Shown here in pieces: positions 32,651-45,020 of a stretch of 64,000 nt of DNA. Numbering within the stretch: position 1 is the stretch's first letter; every line of letters begins with the position of its first letter. Source of the DNA: Odiellus spinosus (Eukaryota; Arthropoda; Arachnida; Opiliones; Phalangiidae); NCBI GenBank assembly GCA_963920705.1, contig OY987239.1, forward strand, positions 8,000,504 through 8,064,503. Direction: 5' to 3'. The notes beneath the pieces were generated by a model. The model saw only the letters and a program-made list of their open reading frames with translations, did not search any database and was not told where the DNA came from. A program made the position numbers and the translations under genes.

Positions 32651-33026
32651 ATTATACCTGAGAATTTTGGATTTTTATAGCTGATGGTACATTGTACAAA
32701 TAATGAAATAAATTATTTCATTATCTGGCTATGCATATTTTGGTTGACCAAAAAAATCCAGGACTTATTCCTGACCTTTTGCCCCCATTTTGGAATCCAG
32801 TGTCTCTATGAACCCAGCCTTGCAGTTACGCTTCTCACTGGACACTAGGTTTAACTTACGATAAGTGTATCAGGCTCCATTGGTTCATGTCACTTCGACA
32901 GTCCTGACACTTGCTTTAAGCCTCGGCCTACAGATAAATCTAAAATTTTGGAACCAGAGGTGCTTATCACTCAATTTTTACTCAGAACCAGTTGATTTAC
33001 GTTTTATGATGTATTTCTAAACACAT

Positions 33027-33195
33027 CCCTTACCGAAAAAAGATTGTCTGATGTGAAGAGGTCCTCAAGAACACTAAAAAGGTCTTGGGGAAGTCATTAA
33101 GACCTCCCCAAGAATTCTTGACACAGTGGAAGACCTCTTAAGACTATGTAAGACACCTGAAAGACTTCATCAAGACTAACTTTTTTTGGTAAGGG
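33027..33195. repeat. MITE family C, copy 2
   Basis: CCCTTACCGAAAAAAGATTG to AACTTTTTTTGGTAAGGG; the interior is a GTCTTAAGA/CCCCAAGA palindrome. Confidence 0.88.
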
Positions 33196-34235
33196 CAACA
33201 TGAATTGATTTTCATTAATTGTCATAGTTATGCCAGTTGATAAAGTTTTGGCTATCCCTTTTCAGACCCTGGTAAAAATAAAACTTGGAGACTTCAACAA
33301 CGCTTAACATAGTCTAACCCTTTGATTTTTATTAGTTCTGGCATAGAAAATATGGTAAAAGAAATAACATCCAGCATGGGATGATAGCTGTCCCAATCCA
33401 TAGTAATCCAGCAGGAAAGACTAAGAACGTATTATTTAGTCACTACAGTTATTATTGATAGCTCTAGGTCTCCTTGGTCTTCTTCTTCTTCTTCTTAAAT
33501 TTGCACCTAAGTGGTCAGGGACTACTTCATAGAGTTTGAGAGCGTGACAGTGCTTTAGCAAAGGAATTTCTGGAGGGTTGCGTGACAATGTTGATCGGCA
33601 AAGAGTTCCAGTGAGGAATTACACGGAGGGAGAAGTGGAGTTTACGGTATGACGTGTTCCAGTCAGTCTACCAGCCTGTCTTATCCCTGTAAGTAATCAT
33701 TAATCCATGGTTACATGGCTAGAAAATTTTATATCTTATGTAAAACAAAAGTACATTTTTAAGAGCTCTCCCCGATCAAAAAAGGCAGGTGCTCTCTAAA
33801 ATGTGCTTAAATTAGCCATTTTTTAAAATACTTTAATTCTTTTTACATTCTCGAAACATTTTGCAAATTTTTAGACAATCCAATACTTATGGCGGTAAGT
33901 TAACCTTACCTTTAGTCCAATTCCCTGTAGAATACATAAGACTAGCAGTTTTGTTCGCGACACTGAGGTAATTGGCTATACAAAATTTAAAATTATGTAG
34001 GTATAAAATTTATTTTCAAAGCCACAAATAGCAAAAATAACAAAAGTTTTTCATTAATCGTCAAAATAACAATATTTTTGCAAAATTCAAAGTTAAAAGT
34101 ACATTTACAATGCCAATTAAAATTCTTCAAGTTGATGGCACTAACACCTAGCTTGTGTCCTGGGTGTGACCTGTTTCCATTCAGAGCTCGATAGATACTC
34201 TCAATTTATCAAAGCTTCATTTAGTCATGCAACCA
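33196..34235. other. Non-coding interval
   Basis: Contains a short TCT-rich microsatellite near 33478-33496 and the words TTATCCCTGTAAGTAATCAT and TAATCCATGG near 33677-33710, which resemble the ends of the element at 36463-36745. No gene seen. Confidence 0.45.
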
Positions 34236-34420
34236 CCATTACTGAAAAACATTAGTCTGATCTGAAGAGGTCCTCAAGAACACTACAAAAGTCTCTGGGA
34301 AGTCTTAAAAACTTCTCCAAGACTTCTTGACATAATGAGAGACTTCCACAAGACCTCTTAAGACTACATAAGACACCCGAAACACTTCCCCAAGACCTCT
34401 TAAGAAGACCTGATAAGGGG
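34236..34420. repeat. MITE family C, copy 3 (degenerate ends)
   Basis: Internal family C words (GTCTGATCTGAAGAGGTCCT, CAAGACCTCTTAAG) with worn ends (CCATTACTG and TGATAAGGGG). A further short fragment of the family lies at about 34843-34902. Confidence 0.8.
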
Positions 34421-34951
34421 TTAAGGGCAGACTCAATTCGGGCCTTGTCAAATTGATCTCACGCCAAGCACGGGAATTTAATCACAAGAAATTAAAATAA
34501 TTCCCTAGTCTGTTTTACATCCGCGTTAGTTTTACTTTTCATAGGATAACCAAAGAAAATGGCCTTGACAATGACGGAAAATCTTCTGTTTATTGTGACG
34601 TGAATGTAAAAACAGCCAGAATTGAGTCAGGTTGCACGCCTACTTGAAGTTGTTTCTTTCATTATAATTTTGATTACATAGTTATACATTTACCATGGAG
34701 AAATTGGTTAAGGAATCATATTACAATTTTTTTGTAGCATGAAACCATAATGCCACTTACTCGCAAAAATTTAATTGAACTTGTAGATCTGTAATGAACG
34801 TGTACATGAAAGGGGAGCGAAACTTCTCCTGGTCCAAAAAAATACTAGAAAGACCTGTAAGAAGTCTTAAGACTCACTGAGAACTTCCCAAAGACCTCTT
34901 CTGTATATTTATTCGGGTTAGCATGGTCCCAACCGCGGGCGATCAGCCCTC

Positions 34952-35118
34952 CCCTTACGGAAAAAAGTTAGTCTGATCTGAATAGGTCTTCAAGAACACT
35001 ACAAAAGTTTTGGGGAAGTCTTTAAGACTTCCCCAAAACTTATTGACGTAATGGAAGACTTCCCCAAGACCTCTTAAGACTACAAAGACAACTTTCCCAA
35101 GACCTCTTTGAGTAAGGG
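34952..35118. repeat. MITE family C, copy 4
   Basis: CCCTTACGGAAAAAAGTTAG to TTTGAGTAAGGG with the usual palindromic interior. Confidence 0.86.
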
Positions 35119-35834
35119 TCCTTTCAGTCCTTGAAAAAATTCCCTCTCAAAAAGACACCTTCCAATTTTCTCCATGAACTCATGCAAATCAATCAAAGGC
35201 TTACTTTTAACAATTTTAAAAAGGTGCCATACATTAAGGTATCCATAAGGATCAAAAACCAAATTTTTTTGAGAATTTTTTTCTGTTAGCATAAAAAAAA
35301 GGCGACCAAGTTAAGTATCTCTGATACGCAAACATGCCTCAAGTACTTCTCTGAGTGTGTAGTGTATCAAAGATGCTCTGACTGGATGACATAACTGATA
35401 TAAATTCTGCTTGTCTATTTCAAATTTCGAAGCAATATTTCGTTAGTTTAATACTTTTAAAAAAATTACACAGCTACTTAAAAAATTTTCTCCGAGATAT
35501 GTTCTTGAAACACTGCGTAAAAAACCGAACACTTTTCAAAGTTTTATGTATATACACATTGATCTAAATTACAGGAACATATATTTTACGACTAGTTAAG
35601 CTTCGATAAAGCTACGGGCCCCTGAAATCATAGAGAATATACCAAGAGGTATGAAGATGATCGATGGTTAATGGGCTTTTGGCTGCTATAAAATGCGAGG
35701 AAAACGTATCAAAATTCACTTAAGGTTTCTAGATCATTTACAGTTGATTATCTATCAGACTTGCTAAGCATAAATTCGTTGAAAAGAGATGTTAAAATGT
35801 AAAAATTCTCGAGAAATGTTAGTTGTTATGGTCT
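35119..35834. other. Non-coding interval
   Basis: No gene or repeat recognised; short antisense frames have no recognisable domain. Confidence 0.4.
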
Positions 35835-36129
35835 ACTTACTGAAAAAAGTTAGTCTGATCTAAAGAGGTCCCCAAGAACACTAGAGAGGTGCTACAGACA
35901 TCCCCTTTAAAGTCACCTTCTTTTCCAGCTTAGCAGACGACGTTGTACAAAACAAATTGTACAGTCAAAGCTAGGCTGCATGCGTAAGGGAAGAGCATTT
36001 TAAAGGGGCAAGTTTCAGAGCAGATAGGGCCTTTAAAGACTTTCCCAAGACTTCTTGACATTAAGACTTCCCCAAGACCTCTTAAGACTTCCCCAAGACC
36101 TCATATGACTATTTTTATTTCGGTAAGGG
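35835..36129. repeat. MITE family C, copy 5, interrupted by family S
   Basis: Left end ACTTACTGAAAAAAGTTAGT and right end TATTTCGGTAAGGG enclose a ~130 bp insertion (35907-36035) that breaks the family C interior. This shows family S inserted after family C here. Confidence 0.83.
35907..36035. repeat. Short element family S, copy 2 (nested in family C)
   Basis: From CCTTTAAAGTCACCTTCTTT to CAGATAGGGCCTTTAAAG, with GCAGACGACGTTGTACAAAA inside. The CCTTTAAAG word at both edges is either its terminus or a target duplication. Confidence 0.78.
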
Positions 36130-36462
36130 TCATTTCAGTTCATATCCAATTGGCATCAGCAGTTGATTCCTTTAAAATAAAATCAGGAATACCCTCGAGC
36201 TTATTTTTGAAACATTAATAATTAAGCGCGAATTACTACGAACACTTTGTAGTGAGTTTTTGATAAAGTTATAAGCACGTTTTAACAGTCCAACTCGATT
36301 AAAAATAACATCTTTCCAGCATCTAGAATCACTTTAAGTAAAGTTTTAACAATTAGGGAACAGTGCAATGGAAGATGTATTTAAATTGGAATAGTGTCGG
36401 AAAAAGTTAAACTTTTTTAAGAAGTAAATTCTAATACGAATCACCACACGGCTCATGCTATC

Positions 36463-36745
36463 ATGGATTAATCAACCTCACAGGGATAATTCACTCTGGT
36501 ACGATTTGCTATACTAGTAGTTGAAGATGTTTGTTTCAAACATGGCTGCCAGACATTTTACCCCCTTACCGATACAAATCCGGAAGTAATCTATGAGAGC
36601 ATCGTCTGCTTTAGAGTTTTTTTCCTCATCAATATTTCACCCCGTGTATCGGTAGGTAGAAACTTCCGGTCACCAGCGTGCGATTCGTACAATCATTTTA
36701 CCAGAGTGAATTATCCCTGTGAGGTTGATTAATCCATGATGCTAT
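36463..36745. repeat. Foldback element with CATGGATTAATCAACCTCAC ends
   Basis: CATGGATTAATCAACCTCAC plus AGGGATAATTCACTCTGGTA at the left is exactly mirrored at 36698-36745. The inner parts are less alike. Non-coding. Confidence 0.88.
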
Positions 36746-37212
36746 GTTCTCAATAATGAAACAAACAAAAAAATTGTTTTTACACCCTTGTGGCTAAAGA
36801 AATAACAATTTTTACATGCTCAACTAGCTTTACTACTCTAAAGCTATTTAAAAATGCAATAATTATTTCAAGATATTTTGTAGTAGATGAACATAACTTC
36901 TTAGATTTGAAAAACTGAAATGAGAATGAAGAGATTCATATAATGTTCGAACGCACCTTGTAATTGTTAAGCTTTTTCTTATTGAGGCTTGTTTTTTCCA
37001 CATTAATGTCGCAAAGGAATAATTGTAATAATCAATGAGGTACATGGCCAATATTCAGGTATTCTCAAATCGATCTTGCGTCAAGCTCCCAAATTTAATC
37101 ACAAGAAATTGAAAAAATTCCTGAGGCTGTTTTTACATACGTCTATGAAATTAAAAGTAAAATTAATGTCAAACATTCGGAAAAACAGCCTCAGGAAGTT
37201 TTTCACTTTCTT

Positions 37213-37308
37213 CCCTTACCGAAAAAAGTTAGTCTGATCTGAAGACGTCCCCAAAGAACACTACAGAGGTGCTAAAGACATCTTAAAGACTTCTAAACAT
37301 AATAAGGG
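37213..37308. repeat. MITE family C, copy 6 (short)
   Basis: CCCTTACCGAAAAAAGTTAG ... AATAAGGG, only 96 bp, with a deleted right half. Confidence 0.82.
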
Positions 37309-37309
37309 T

Positions 37310-38458
37310 TGTGATTAAATTCGCAAGCTTGATGCAAGGTCAGTTTGACAAGACCCGAATTAGGTCAAGTTGCGGCTCTACTTTAAGTGTGGAATGGAAA
37401 CAAGGATTTCAAATGTCTCTTCTATTCATTCTCTCTCAGGCGAACAAGGACCAAAATATATCAATACTTAAATTTTTGGGTTTGAATTGACGAATTCGAA
37501 ACATCCAGGGGCTACGGCCATTGAGGTACAAATATAATAATGAATCATCACAATAGATGGCGCGCCTGCGCCTCACTCTCGTACCTGTCCACGTAATCCA
37601 TTGCTACGGGAAATAAGTCGAGTGTAGAACTGCCTAGTTTGTCTCTCTCCTCACAGCTTAGCTATTCAGAATGGATCTATGATAGCGACATCTCTTAACA
37701 GATCGGCGCGTAAAGAGTGTACCCCAATGGCGCGCTACCCCTGCAAGTTCCTCTTCAATTTTGAATTATTCTATAGATTTTGAAAAAACAGTAAAATGCC
37801 CTTTTGTTTTTCATGAAATAAAATAAATTTAAACGAGTTCTAAACCCACATTCTCAGAATAAAAAAATGAAGCTAAACACCACTAGTTTTGAATCTACAG
37901 CTTTCATACTTCTATCTAGCACTTAAAATGGGTTCAAAATCTATATTACATGACCTTTTAATGCTGTAGGAAGACTTAATTCAGGAAGATTTAAATTGAT
38001 ATATTTGAAGCGCAATTTAGTTTTCTTACATTTAAAATACAAAATAAGCTTACATTTTAAAAAAAATTTAAAAAAAGGAGTACATTAAACTCCAAATTTG
38101 GTTGAAATCAGCACCAACGTTAGGTAAAAAATTGGTCAAATATTATGAAAATAAAAGTTCTAACGATAAAAAATAACTGAAATGGGTGATGAAAACAAAA
38201 ATCAGTGTGGAGAGTTTCTGGTCACAGATAGATTGATCAAAATGCTAATTTGAATTATTTGGTGAAGAGGCGAACATAATATAGTCAAGCACAACATTCA
38301 AAGTTCAAAAAAATGGAGAAAATGCAAAATCAATAAAGGAATTGTTTGAGGAGTAAAACTCATCTCACTGACGCCATCCCAAGTTTTTTTCAGCATCTGG
38401 ATAGCAAAATATCTTTCATCTCATGATTGGTCAAAATTTGTTAAACTAAACTAAATCA
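37310..38458. other. Non-coding interval
   Basis: No gene recognised. Words of the type TCAAGCTCCCAAATTTAATC and GTTTTTACAT, which recur at 34440-34520, 37076-37200, 42210-42260 and 42555-42600, suggest another dispersed repeat with inverted halves. Confidence 0.45.
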
Positions 38459-38815
38459 CAGATAAAAAGTTTACAAAACAAATATTAAACTAGAAATAAA
38501 TCTAAAACTTTCCCGGAAAATACGCTTAGCGGGATTCGTGGAGATCCTGTATTGCCTCCATGTAAGGTCTAGCGACCATGACCAAGTCCCGTCGTTCACG
38601 AGATATCTCCACGAGACTTACAATCGCGTTAGATTGGTCGCTAGACCTTATATGCGAGGAAATCAGGATCTCCATGAATCCCGCTAAGCCTATTTTTCGG
38701 GTAAGTTTTAATTTATTTCTAGTTTAATATTTGTTGGTAATTTTTTTCACTAGTGGATTAGGCCTATTTAAACAATAAGGAATCGATAAAAAATCACTTG
38801 TTCTCCCTTTAAGAT
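38459..38815. mobile_element. TTAA-type MITE family D, copy 2 (5'-truncated)
   Basis: Shares AAATATTAAACTAGAAATAA, the TCTAGCGACCA/TGGTCGCTAGA foldback and the ...CACTTGTTCTCCCTTTAA end with the copies at 15849 and 49260. The left terminal repeat is missing. Confidence 0.82.
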
Positions 38816-38946
38816 ATTATAGCAATCGTTTTCGCTATTCTATGGCAGTGGGGAATCCCTGTAGTCCGCTTTCCACCTGTCTGTACTCCAACTAGTTATT
38901 AATATTTAGTTTGAATGTCTGCGTCATACAGGCAAAACTACAGAAC

Positions 38947-39136
38947 CCCTTACCAAAAAAAGTTAGTCTTAAGAGGTCTTGGGGAAATCTTTCAGGTGTC
39001 TTATTTAGTCCAAAGAGGTCTTGGGGAAGTCTTCCATTACACCAGTAAGTCTTGGCGAAGTCTTAAAGACTTCCCCAAGACTTTTGTAGTGTTCTTGAAG
39101 ACCTCTTCAGATCAGACTAACTTTTTTCCGTAAGGG
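38947..39136. repeat. MITE family C, copy 7
   Basis: CCCTTACCAAAAAAAGTTAG to CTAACTTTTTTCCGTAAGGG, complete. Confidence 0.9.
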
Positions 39137-40388
39137 ACAACTCTCCAGGCTGATTTTTTTGTCTGTTACATACTCATTTCTGATATTTTAATAAGTTTAT
39201 CAAAAATAATTTATTGAAATTACGTGACTTACTAGCTCAAGGGGTCTAACGCAGATAACTAACCAAAAAAAAGCTTTCAAATATTATCGGGCATAGTCAT
39301 TTTATACGTTTCATAAATCTAAACAACTAATATAAATATTAGTAGTTAAGTTTCAGCAATTAACTTTATAGAATATAAAAACTGCCTTAATTACTACACT
39401 GAATATGTTATTTAAACCTTTTGAACATTTTCTAGTCTTTATAGCGTTTAGCGTTTGACCCCTTCAGATTTTACAGCATAAGTGGCTTATACATTGCCAC
39501 AAATCTAACTACAGAAAAAAAATTGGAATAAATGTTTTTTTTTTTAAATAATACAGCATTTTGGTTAGAATTAACATAAGTAATGTAATATCCATAAACA
39601 TGACACTTTACATTGTTTCAACGCTAAATTTCTTAGTCACGGTGTTTCAATAAGAGAAAAAATGGAATGGACAACCTAAAAATCTTTGGTTCTTTCCACC
39701 ACTCCCTCGGAGAAATTCATGGCTAACCGTTCAAAATTCAGTGGTAGTAAAACCAAGAATAGATTTAGCACAAGAATATTGAATCATACGTTATACCTCC
39801 AGTATAACGCTAGTCAGAAACGGGAGGAATTTGCTATATTTGACGTGATATGGGATATGATTTTCACCCTATCATGAGCTTTCGAGGTCTGTGACACCCT
39901 CCGCTAGCTCTGCCGCCAGCGCCTCCATTCCTGCAGCCTGATATCCCCCCGCACCTATCATAGAAAACCATTAAACACTTCCTGTGCATATGACAGGAGG
40001 GCTGGCGTAAGACCCCCTAGGCTCCGCCTCATTGTAACTAGCTCGCATACAAATGTATAGCTCTTCAATATTCTTGTGTTAAATCTATTCTTTGTAAAAC
40101 TAAGTTCATTGGTTATTAGGATAATCATATCAATCTGAATCTTAAAAAGATATCCGCTGAAACACATCATGACAAGGTTTTTTTTTTTTTCAATGTCATA
40201 CCTATTGATGTTACTTATGTTATGAAACAGTAGAAAAAAAATGGAACTTGCAATGCCAAACATGATAACTTTTATCTTCTAAATCTAACTGGGCTTTTAT
40301 AGTTTATTAAGCGAAGGTTACCCTTATAAGCAAGAACCTCTAGAAGTACACAAGAACCTTGAAATGTACAATAACCACCTGGTACCAC
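39137..40388. other. Non-coding interval
   Basis: It includes an inverted pair of ~30 bp around AAGAATAGATTTAGCACAAG (about 39753) and its mirror CTTGTGTTAAATCTATTCTT (about 40071). This is likely another foldback repeat of roughly 400 bp, but its outer limits are unclear. No gene seen. Confidence 0.5.
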
Positions 40389-40660
40389 ACTTACCGAAAA
40401 TAGTTAGTCTTAAGAGGTCTTGGGGAAGTCTTTCGGGTGTCTTATGTAGTCCTAAGAGGTCTTGGGGAAGTCTTTCGGGTGTCTTATGTAGTCCTAAGAG
40501 GTCTTGAGGAAGTCTTTCGGGTGTCTTATGTAGTCCTAAGAGGTCTTGGGGAAGTCTTCCATTATGTCAAGAAGTCTTGGGGAAGTATTAAAGACTTCCC
40601 CAAGACTTTTGTAGTGTTCTTGAGGACCTCTTCAGATCAGACTAACATTATTTTGTAAGG
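40389..40660. repeat. MITE family C, copy 8, internally expanded
   Basis: Ends ACTTACCGAAAATAGTTAGT and CTAACATTATTTTGTAAGG. A 42 bp internal unit (AAGAGGTCTTGGGGAAGTCT plus TTCGGGTGTCTTATGTAGTC plus CT) is repeated three times in tandem. Confidence 0.88.
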
Positions 40661-40699
40661 TCATGATGTTAGTCTTCTTGTGGGGATCGTCTGTTCCTA

Positions 40700-40885
40700 C
40701 CCTTCAGAAAAAAAGTTAGTCTGATTTGAAGGGGTCCTGAATAACACTACAAAAGTCTTGGGGACGTCTTGAAGACTTCCTGAAGACTTCTTGTCATAAT
40801 GAAAGTCTTCACCAAGACCTCTTAAGATTTCATAAGACATCCGAAAGACCCCAAGACCTCTAAGACCAACTTTTTTTTGATAAGG
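40700..40885. repeat. MITE family C, copy 9
   Basis: CCCTTCAGAAAAAAAGTTAG to ACCAACTTTTTTTTGATAAGG. Confidence 0.86.
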
Positions 40886-42389
40886 TTCTTTATTAGAAAT
40901 GCAATTCGGATGGTTTTAAAATATTTTGGTAACCTTTTTCTCACTCTACTACACGATTCCATTTTTCAGACCTTAATTGGTCATTTGCAATCCTGAAAAT
41001 TATAACTTCATGGCGCCAACATAGCCTTTTTCAATGTTCTTGTGTACTTCTTAAGGATGGTATATAAAGTACTTTAATGAAGTCTGACAACGATATTTTT
41101 AAAAAATTCTTTAACCTAGAAAAAAATAGGCCTTGAACCTAAAACCGCGATGTCAATCAAGATTTTTTGGGCAAAGTATTGATCATTTGCGTCAAAAGAA
41201 AGGTGAAGAGTAGTCGAAGTTTTTCATATAACCCACGTTATCAGGCTTCAGTGAAAGAGACGTTATCTAGCCCTATAAAAGAGGAATTTATTTTGTTGTG
41301 GGCTGAAAAATATCATCATGCTTTGTAAGTAATATTTAAAATATTTGTTAATTTCAATTAACTTATTATTTAGGTATGTCTATCAAATATTAAAATTCAA
41401 TATATATTTTAAATTTTTAGTTTGTATTTCATGTGAAACTGTAAAATGCCCACGCAGAGCTAGATAGGGGTCGGAAGTTTGTACCTAGTAGGCTAGAGAG
41501 AAAATCGGCACAAGTATTACCATATCTGGCTTTCTTTTATGCAAAACTCACCGCAAGGGCAAGATTTCACAACGGCATCTATGGTACTATACGTAATGCC
41601 AAAAATTTGAACCTTTTTTTTTAGGATTACGAATCAACTAAAAATGTGTCAAACTTCATCCTCCGCTCAAATATATATTAAATTTCTCAGTTTAAATTTG
41701 ACACTTTCACTATCTTATTTTATTTAAGATCAAATTGTTGAATGCAAAATAACGCCCAACTAGACAAACTAAACTAAAACTTGTATATTATTACAAAACT
41801 ACGACTACAATTTCTTAAAATTTCAGTAATACGTAGAAAGTAGTTTTCAAATATGATTTGATATTCCTGATATTTTAATTTTTTTCTTCAAATCTTTCGA
41901 CTGTGTCTAAAATTAAGCGTAGAATTTATTTAGCATTTGATGTATGCCGGATTAAACTTTGTAAAAATTTAGTTTACGCAAATTTGTAAATAAAAAATTA
42001 GATTATGAGACAATTGGGAAGTTAAGTAGCGTTGAAATGACATCGTGCTCTTTTCGGGTGGTCACATGTGAAACATATTTCTGTGAGAAACAAAGAAAAC
42101 AACGTAAGAATTAGGCATAGATAAATATTTTCCATGAAGCATGATTTACATATTTAAAAGTAGAGATGCAACCTTACTCGATTCGGGGCTCGTCAAATTG
42201 ATTCCGCGCCAAGCTCTAGTATTCAATCACAATAAATTAAAAAAAAAAATTCCGGAGGCTGTTATGATAATAAATATAGATTCTCACTAGTTAAATTGCA
42301 ATGCCTCCTTGTGAATTAAATACTTATAATTAACCCGCAACCAGAATAATTTATTTTTCCTCATTGGGAAAGCTGATTTCTTTCTTTAT
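40886..42389. other. Non-coding interval
   Basis: AT-rich; no gene, tandem repeat or clear foldback recognised. Confidence 0.4.
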
Positions 42390-42476
42390 CCCTTACCAAA
42401 AAAATTCGTCTTAAGAGGTCTTGGGGAAGTGTTCTTGAGGACCTCTTCAGATCAGACTAACTTTTTTCCGTAGGGG
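42390..42476. repeat. MITE family C, copy 10 (87 bp minimal form)
   Basis: CCCTTACCAAAAAAATTCGT to ACTAACTTTTTTCCGTAGGG; a deletion removed the middle, joining the arms directly. Confidence 0.86.
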
Positions 42477-42773
42477 ATTCTATGGGAGTGCGTTGAAAAA
42501 GAAAGTAAAAGCAATGAGAAGCGTATGTAAAAAACCTTGAGAATTTTTCATTTGTTGTGATTAAACACGCAAACTTGATGCGAGATCAATTTGACAAACT
42601 CTGGACGAATCAAGTAATAAGATGTGTCTACTTAAAAAAAAACAAAAAAACAGATAGGCCTTGGCTATCTATTTGTAAAGACTAGGCTGTTATTTACGCT
42701 ATTTTGCCAGCTGGTCTATATACCACTCTGGCCTAAAGCAAAGTAGGTATGAACGAGTAGCTACCCTTACCAA

Positions 42774-42967
42774 AAAAAAAATTTGTCTTAAGAGGTTTTG
42801 GGGAAGTCTTTCGGGTGTCTTATGTCAAGAAGTCTTTGGAAAGTCTTAAAGACTTCCCCAAAACTTCTTGACATAATGAAAGACTGCCCCAAGACCTCTT
42901 ACGAGTACATAAGACTCCCAAAAGACTTCATTAAGACCTCTTAAGACTTAACTTTTTTTGGTAAGGG
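42774..42967. repeat. MITE family C, copy 11
   Basis: CCCTTACCAAAAAAAAAATT to AACTTTTTTTGGTAAGGG. The flanks GCTA and TAGT allow a TA duplication, but other copies do not show a consistent one. Confidence 0.88.
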
Positions 42968-43555
42968 TAGTGGGAAACTATTGGCTCCAGTAGTCGGAGT
43001 CAAGTTTGGTTTTGAAAAATTTCAGTAGTGTTTCTACTATAATTGTCGTTTGATTAGCGTTAGACTTGAGACAATGAAGTTTACTTGTGCACAAGCACCT
43101 ACAAATGCAATTAAAATTTGTTTCACACCATTCTATCCTTGATTAGTTTATGCCACTTTAAGCTGGTTTGATTCCGGCCAAAATTGTTTTAGTCAGTTTT
43201 TGGCTAAACCCGTTTGTACGAACCCTGTAAGTGTTTCATGTTTTATTGTTACACGGGTGTAACTGTGCCTCCAAGCAATGAAAGGAAAGCTGGGTAAGAA
43301 GGATGGAATTTTCTTTTCCCCTTTAAAAGAAAACTACATATATTTCCTTTCCAAGTTTGTTCTTTTAAATAGTGAGCTAACAGTCCCCTGATCTTACAAC
43401 GTAACACCCTTCTATCTCTTACCTAGGTGTCATCTCCAAGCTGGGTACACTACAATATCCACACGTACCCAGAGAGATCATCCCCCTCCTAACTGTTAGC
43501 TCCTTATTACAAAATTTTTTGGTCAAATTCATCCTTAATCCTTTAAATTGAAGGT
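42968..43555. other. Non-coding interval downstream of the septin
   Basis: No gene or organised repeat recognised. Confidence 0.4.
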
Positions 43556-43561
43556 TTTATT
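43556..43561 (-). terminator. Poly(A) signal of the septin gene
   Basis: AATAAA on the minus strand, about 140 bp after the septin stop codon. Confidence 0.6.
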
Positions 43562-43700
43562 TCGTCTAATCCCATGCTTGAATCTAAAATGATACATACT
43601 CCATGGAAAATAACACATTCTGTGGTTCCCCAATATGGTTTAAAAAAAGATTGACATCCAAAAAAAGATATGGATGATTTAGGTTCATTACCCATACCAT

Positions 43701-45020
43701 TTACTTCTTTTTGCTCTTGCCCAATGTCAGGGTGTGAGATTGGCTGAGAGATTGATTCTGCGCTTGTTGTAAAGCAATCTTCCTCTTGTTGAAATCATTC
43801 AAAGAGTCCTCGAGTCTCTTACGGTCGTCTTCCAATTTTTTCTTCTCCTCTGCGTGTTGCTTCTTCAAGGCGTCGAACTTGGAATGCAATTCTTTCTCGG
43901 CTTCTTTCAACTCTGCTTCCTTTTCCTTAACGCGAACGACGAACATTTGCCTCATTTCTTCCTCTTTACGTTGCATCTCTTGCAGATGTTCTTGTCTTTT
44001 CTGCTCGTATGTTTCTTGAAAGCTGACAGGTTTATTATCAGCTCCAACGTCCGAAAATCCCATCTGTTCCAATCGCATTCGACGATACAGCTCGTAGTGA
44101 CGCGCGTGTGTCTGTTCCCGCATATCTTCCATATTAGTGCGCAATAACATCTCTCTCAACTTAACGAAATCGCAATGATTTTCATTCTCAACTTGTACCG
44201 TACCCCATGGATATTGTCGAGCTCTAACATTTTTGTTTCCAATACGATAAAAGTCAGAACTCCCGACTACGGCGAAAGGAATATGAGAATTCATAGAGCC
44301 GTTAATTTCTGAGACAGTTTCATCATCTGTCGGGAATTGGTAGATTTGAACTCCATTACTGACCAACTCGCTCATGATTTTGATTTTAAATCTTTGCAGC
44401 TCGGTTTTTGAAACAGTATCGGCCTTAGCAATTATGGGAATAATGTTTACTTTACTGTCCAACTTCTTCATGCAGATTAAATCAATAGATTTCAACCCGT
44501 GACCAGTCGGGCAAATAAAATACAAGCAAATATGAATCCTGGTATCGTGAAAAGTGGCTAAACTGCGCTTTATTTTCAACTCTTCTTGCAAGTAGGCCTC
44601 GAATTGGCCATCAATGTAGTCAACTATCGATTTGAAACTATCGTCCTTATTAATCTGATCGCCGTAACCGACCGTATCAACGATGGTTAGTTTCAATCGC
44701 ACGTTACTCTCCTGCAGTTCGTAGGTATTCGATTTCAACTTGACGCCCGGTAAGTTGTGCGTACTTTCGGTGCTATCGAACGTCGTGTTGAATAGAGAAT
44801 CCATTAAAGTGGACTTACCCAGACCAGTTTCTCCGATACACATGATATTGAACGTGAATCCCTGTTGGACCGATTTATTTACGAGTTGGTCAGGAAGGCT
44901 GTCGAATCCAACATGCCCTTGCAAGCGAAGGGATCGGCAGTTATTTCCACCAACGTTGTCATTTTCAACAGGACACGCGTTATTCTCGACTTTCATTCTT
45001 TCAACTTCAACTGACGCCAT
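43701..45020 (-). CDS. Sep2: Septin of the SEPT6 group (Drosophila Sep2/Sep5-like), intronless
   Basis: One uninterrupted frame of 439 residues. GTPase signatures: P-loop GETGLGKST (63-71), switch II DTVG (115-118), AKAD specificity motif (198-201). The septin unique element region WGTVQVEN is at about 272-279. A strongly charged heptad region (about 335-420) predicts the C-terminal coiled coil, and the [12 protein letters not shown] end resembles group members. Septins form hetero-oligomeric filaments at the cell cortex, cleavage furrow and membranes; SEPT6-group members occupy an internal place in the hexamer. The start is the ATG at 45018-45020. The TTG three bases earlier is not a plausible start. 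Length is normal for the group. The absence of introns is notable and could reflect retroposition or lineage-specific intron loss; the symbol could equally be Sep5. Confidence 0.93.
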   Translation of the reverse strand: MASVEVERMKVENNACPVENDNVGGNNCRSLRLQGHVGFDSLPDQLVNKSVQQGFTFNIMCIGETGLGKSTLMDSLFNTTFDSTESTHNLPGVKLKSNTYELQESNVRLKLTIVDTVGYGDQINKDDSFKSIVDYIDGQFEAYLQEELKIKRSLATFHDTRIHICLYFICPTGHGLKSIDLICMKKLDSKVNIIPIIAKADTVSKTELQRFKIKIMSELVSNGVQIYQFPTDDETVSEINGSMNSHIPFAVVGSSDFYRIGNKNVRARQYPWGTVQVENENHCDFVKLREMLLRTNMEDMREQTHARHYELYRRMRLEQMGFSDVGADNKPVSFQETYEQKRQEHLQEMQRKEEEMRQMFVVRVKEKEAELKEAEKELHSKFDALKKQHAEEKKKLEDDRKRLEDSLNDFNKRKIALQQAQNQSLSQSHTLTLGKSKKK

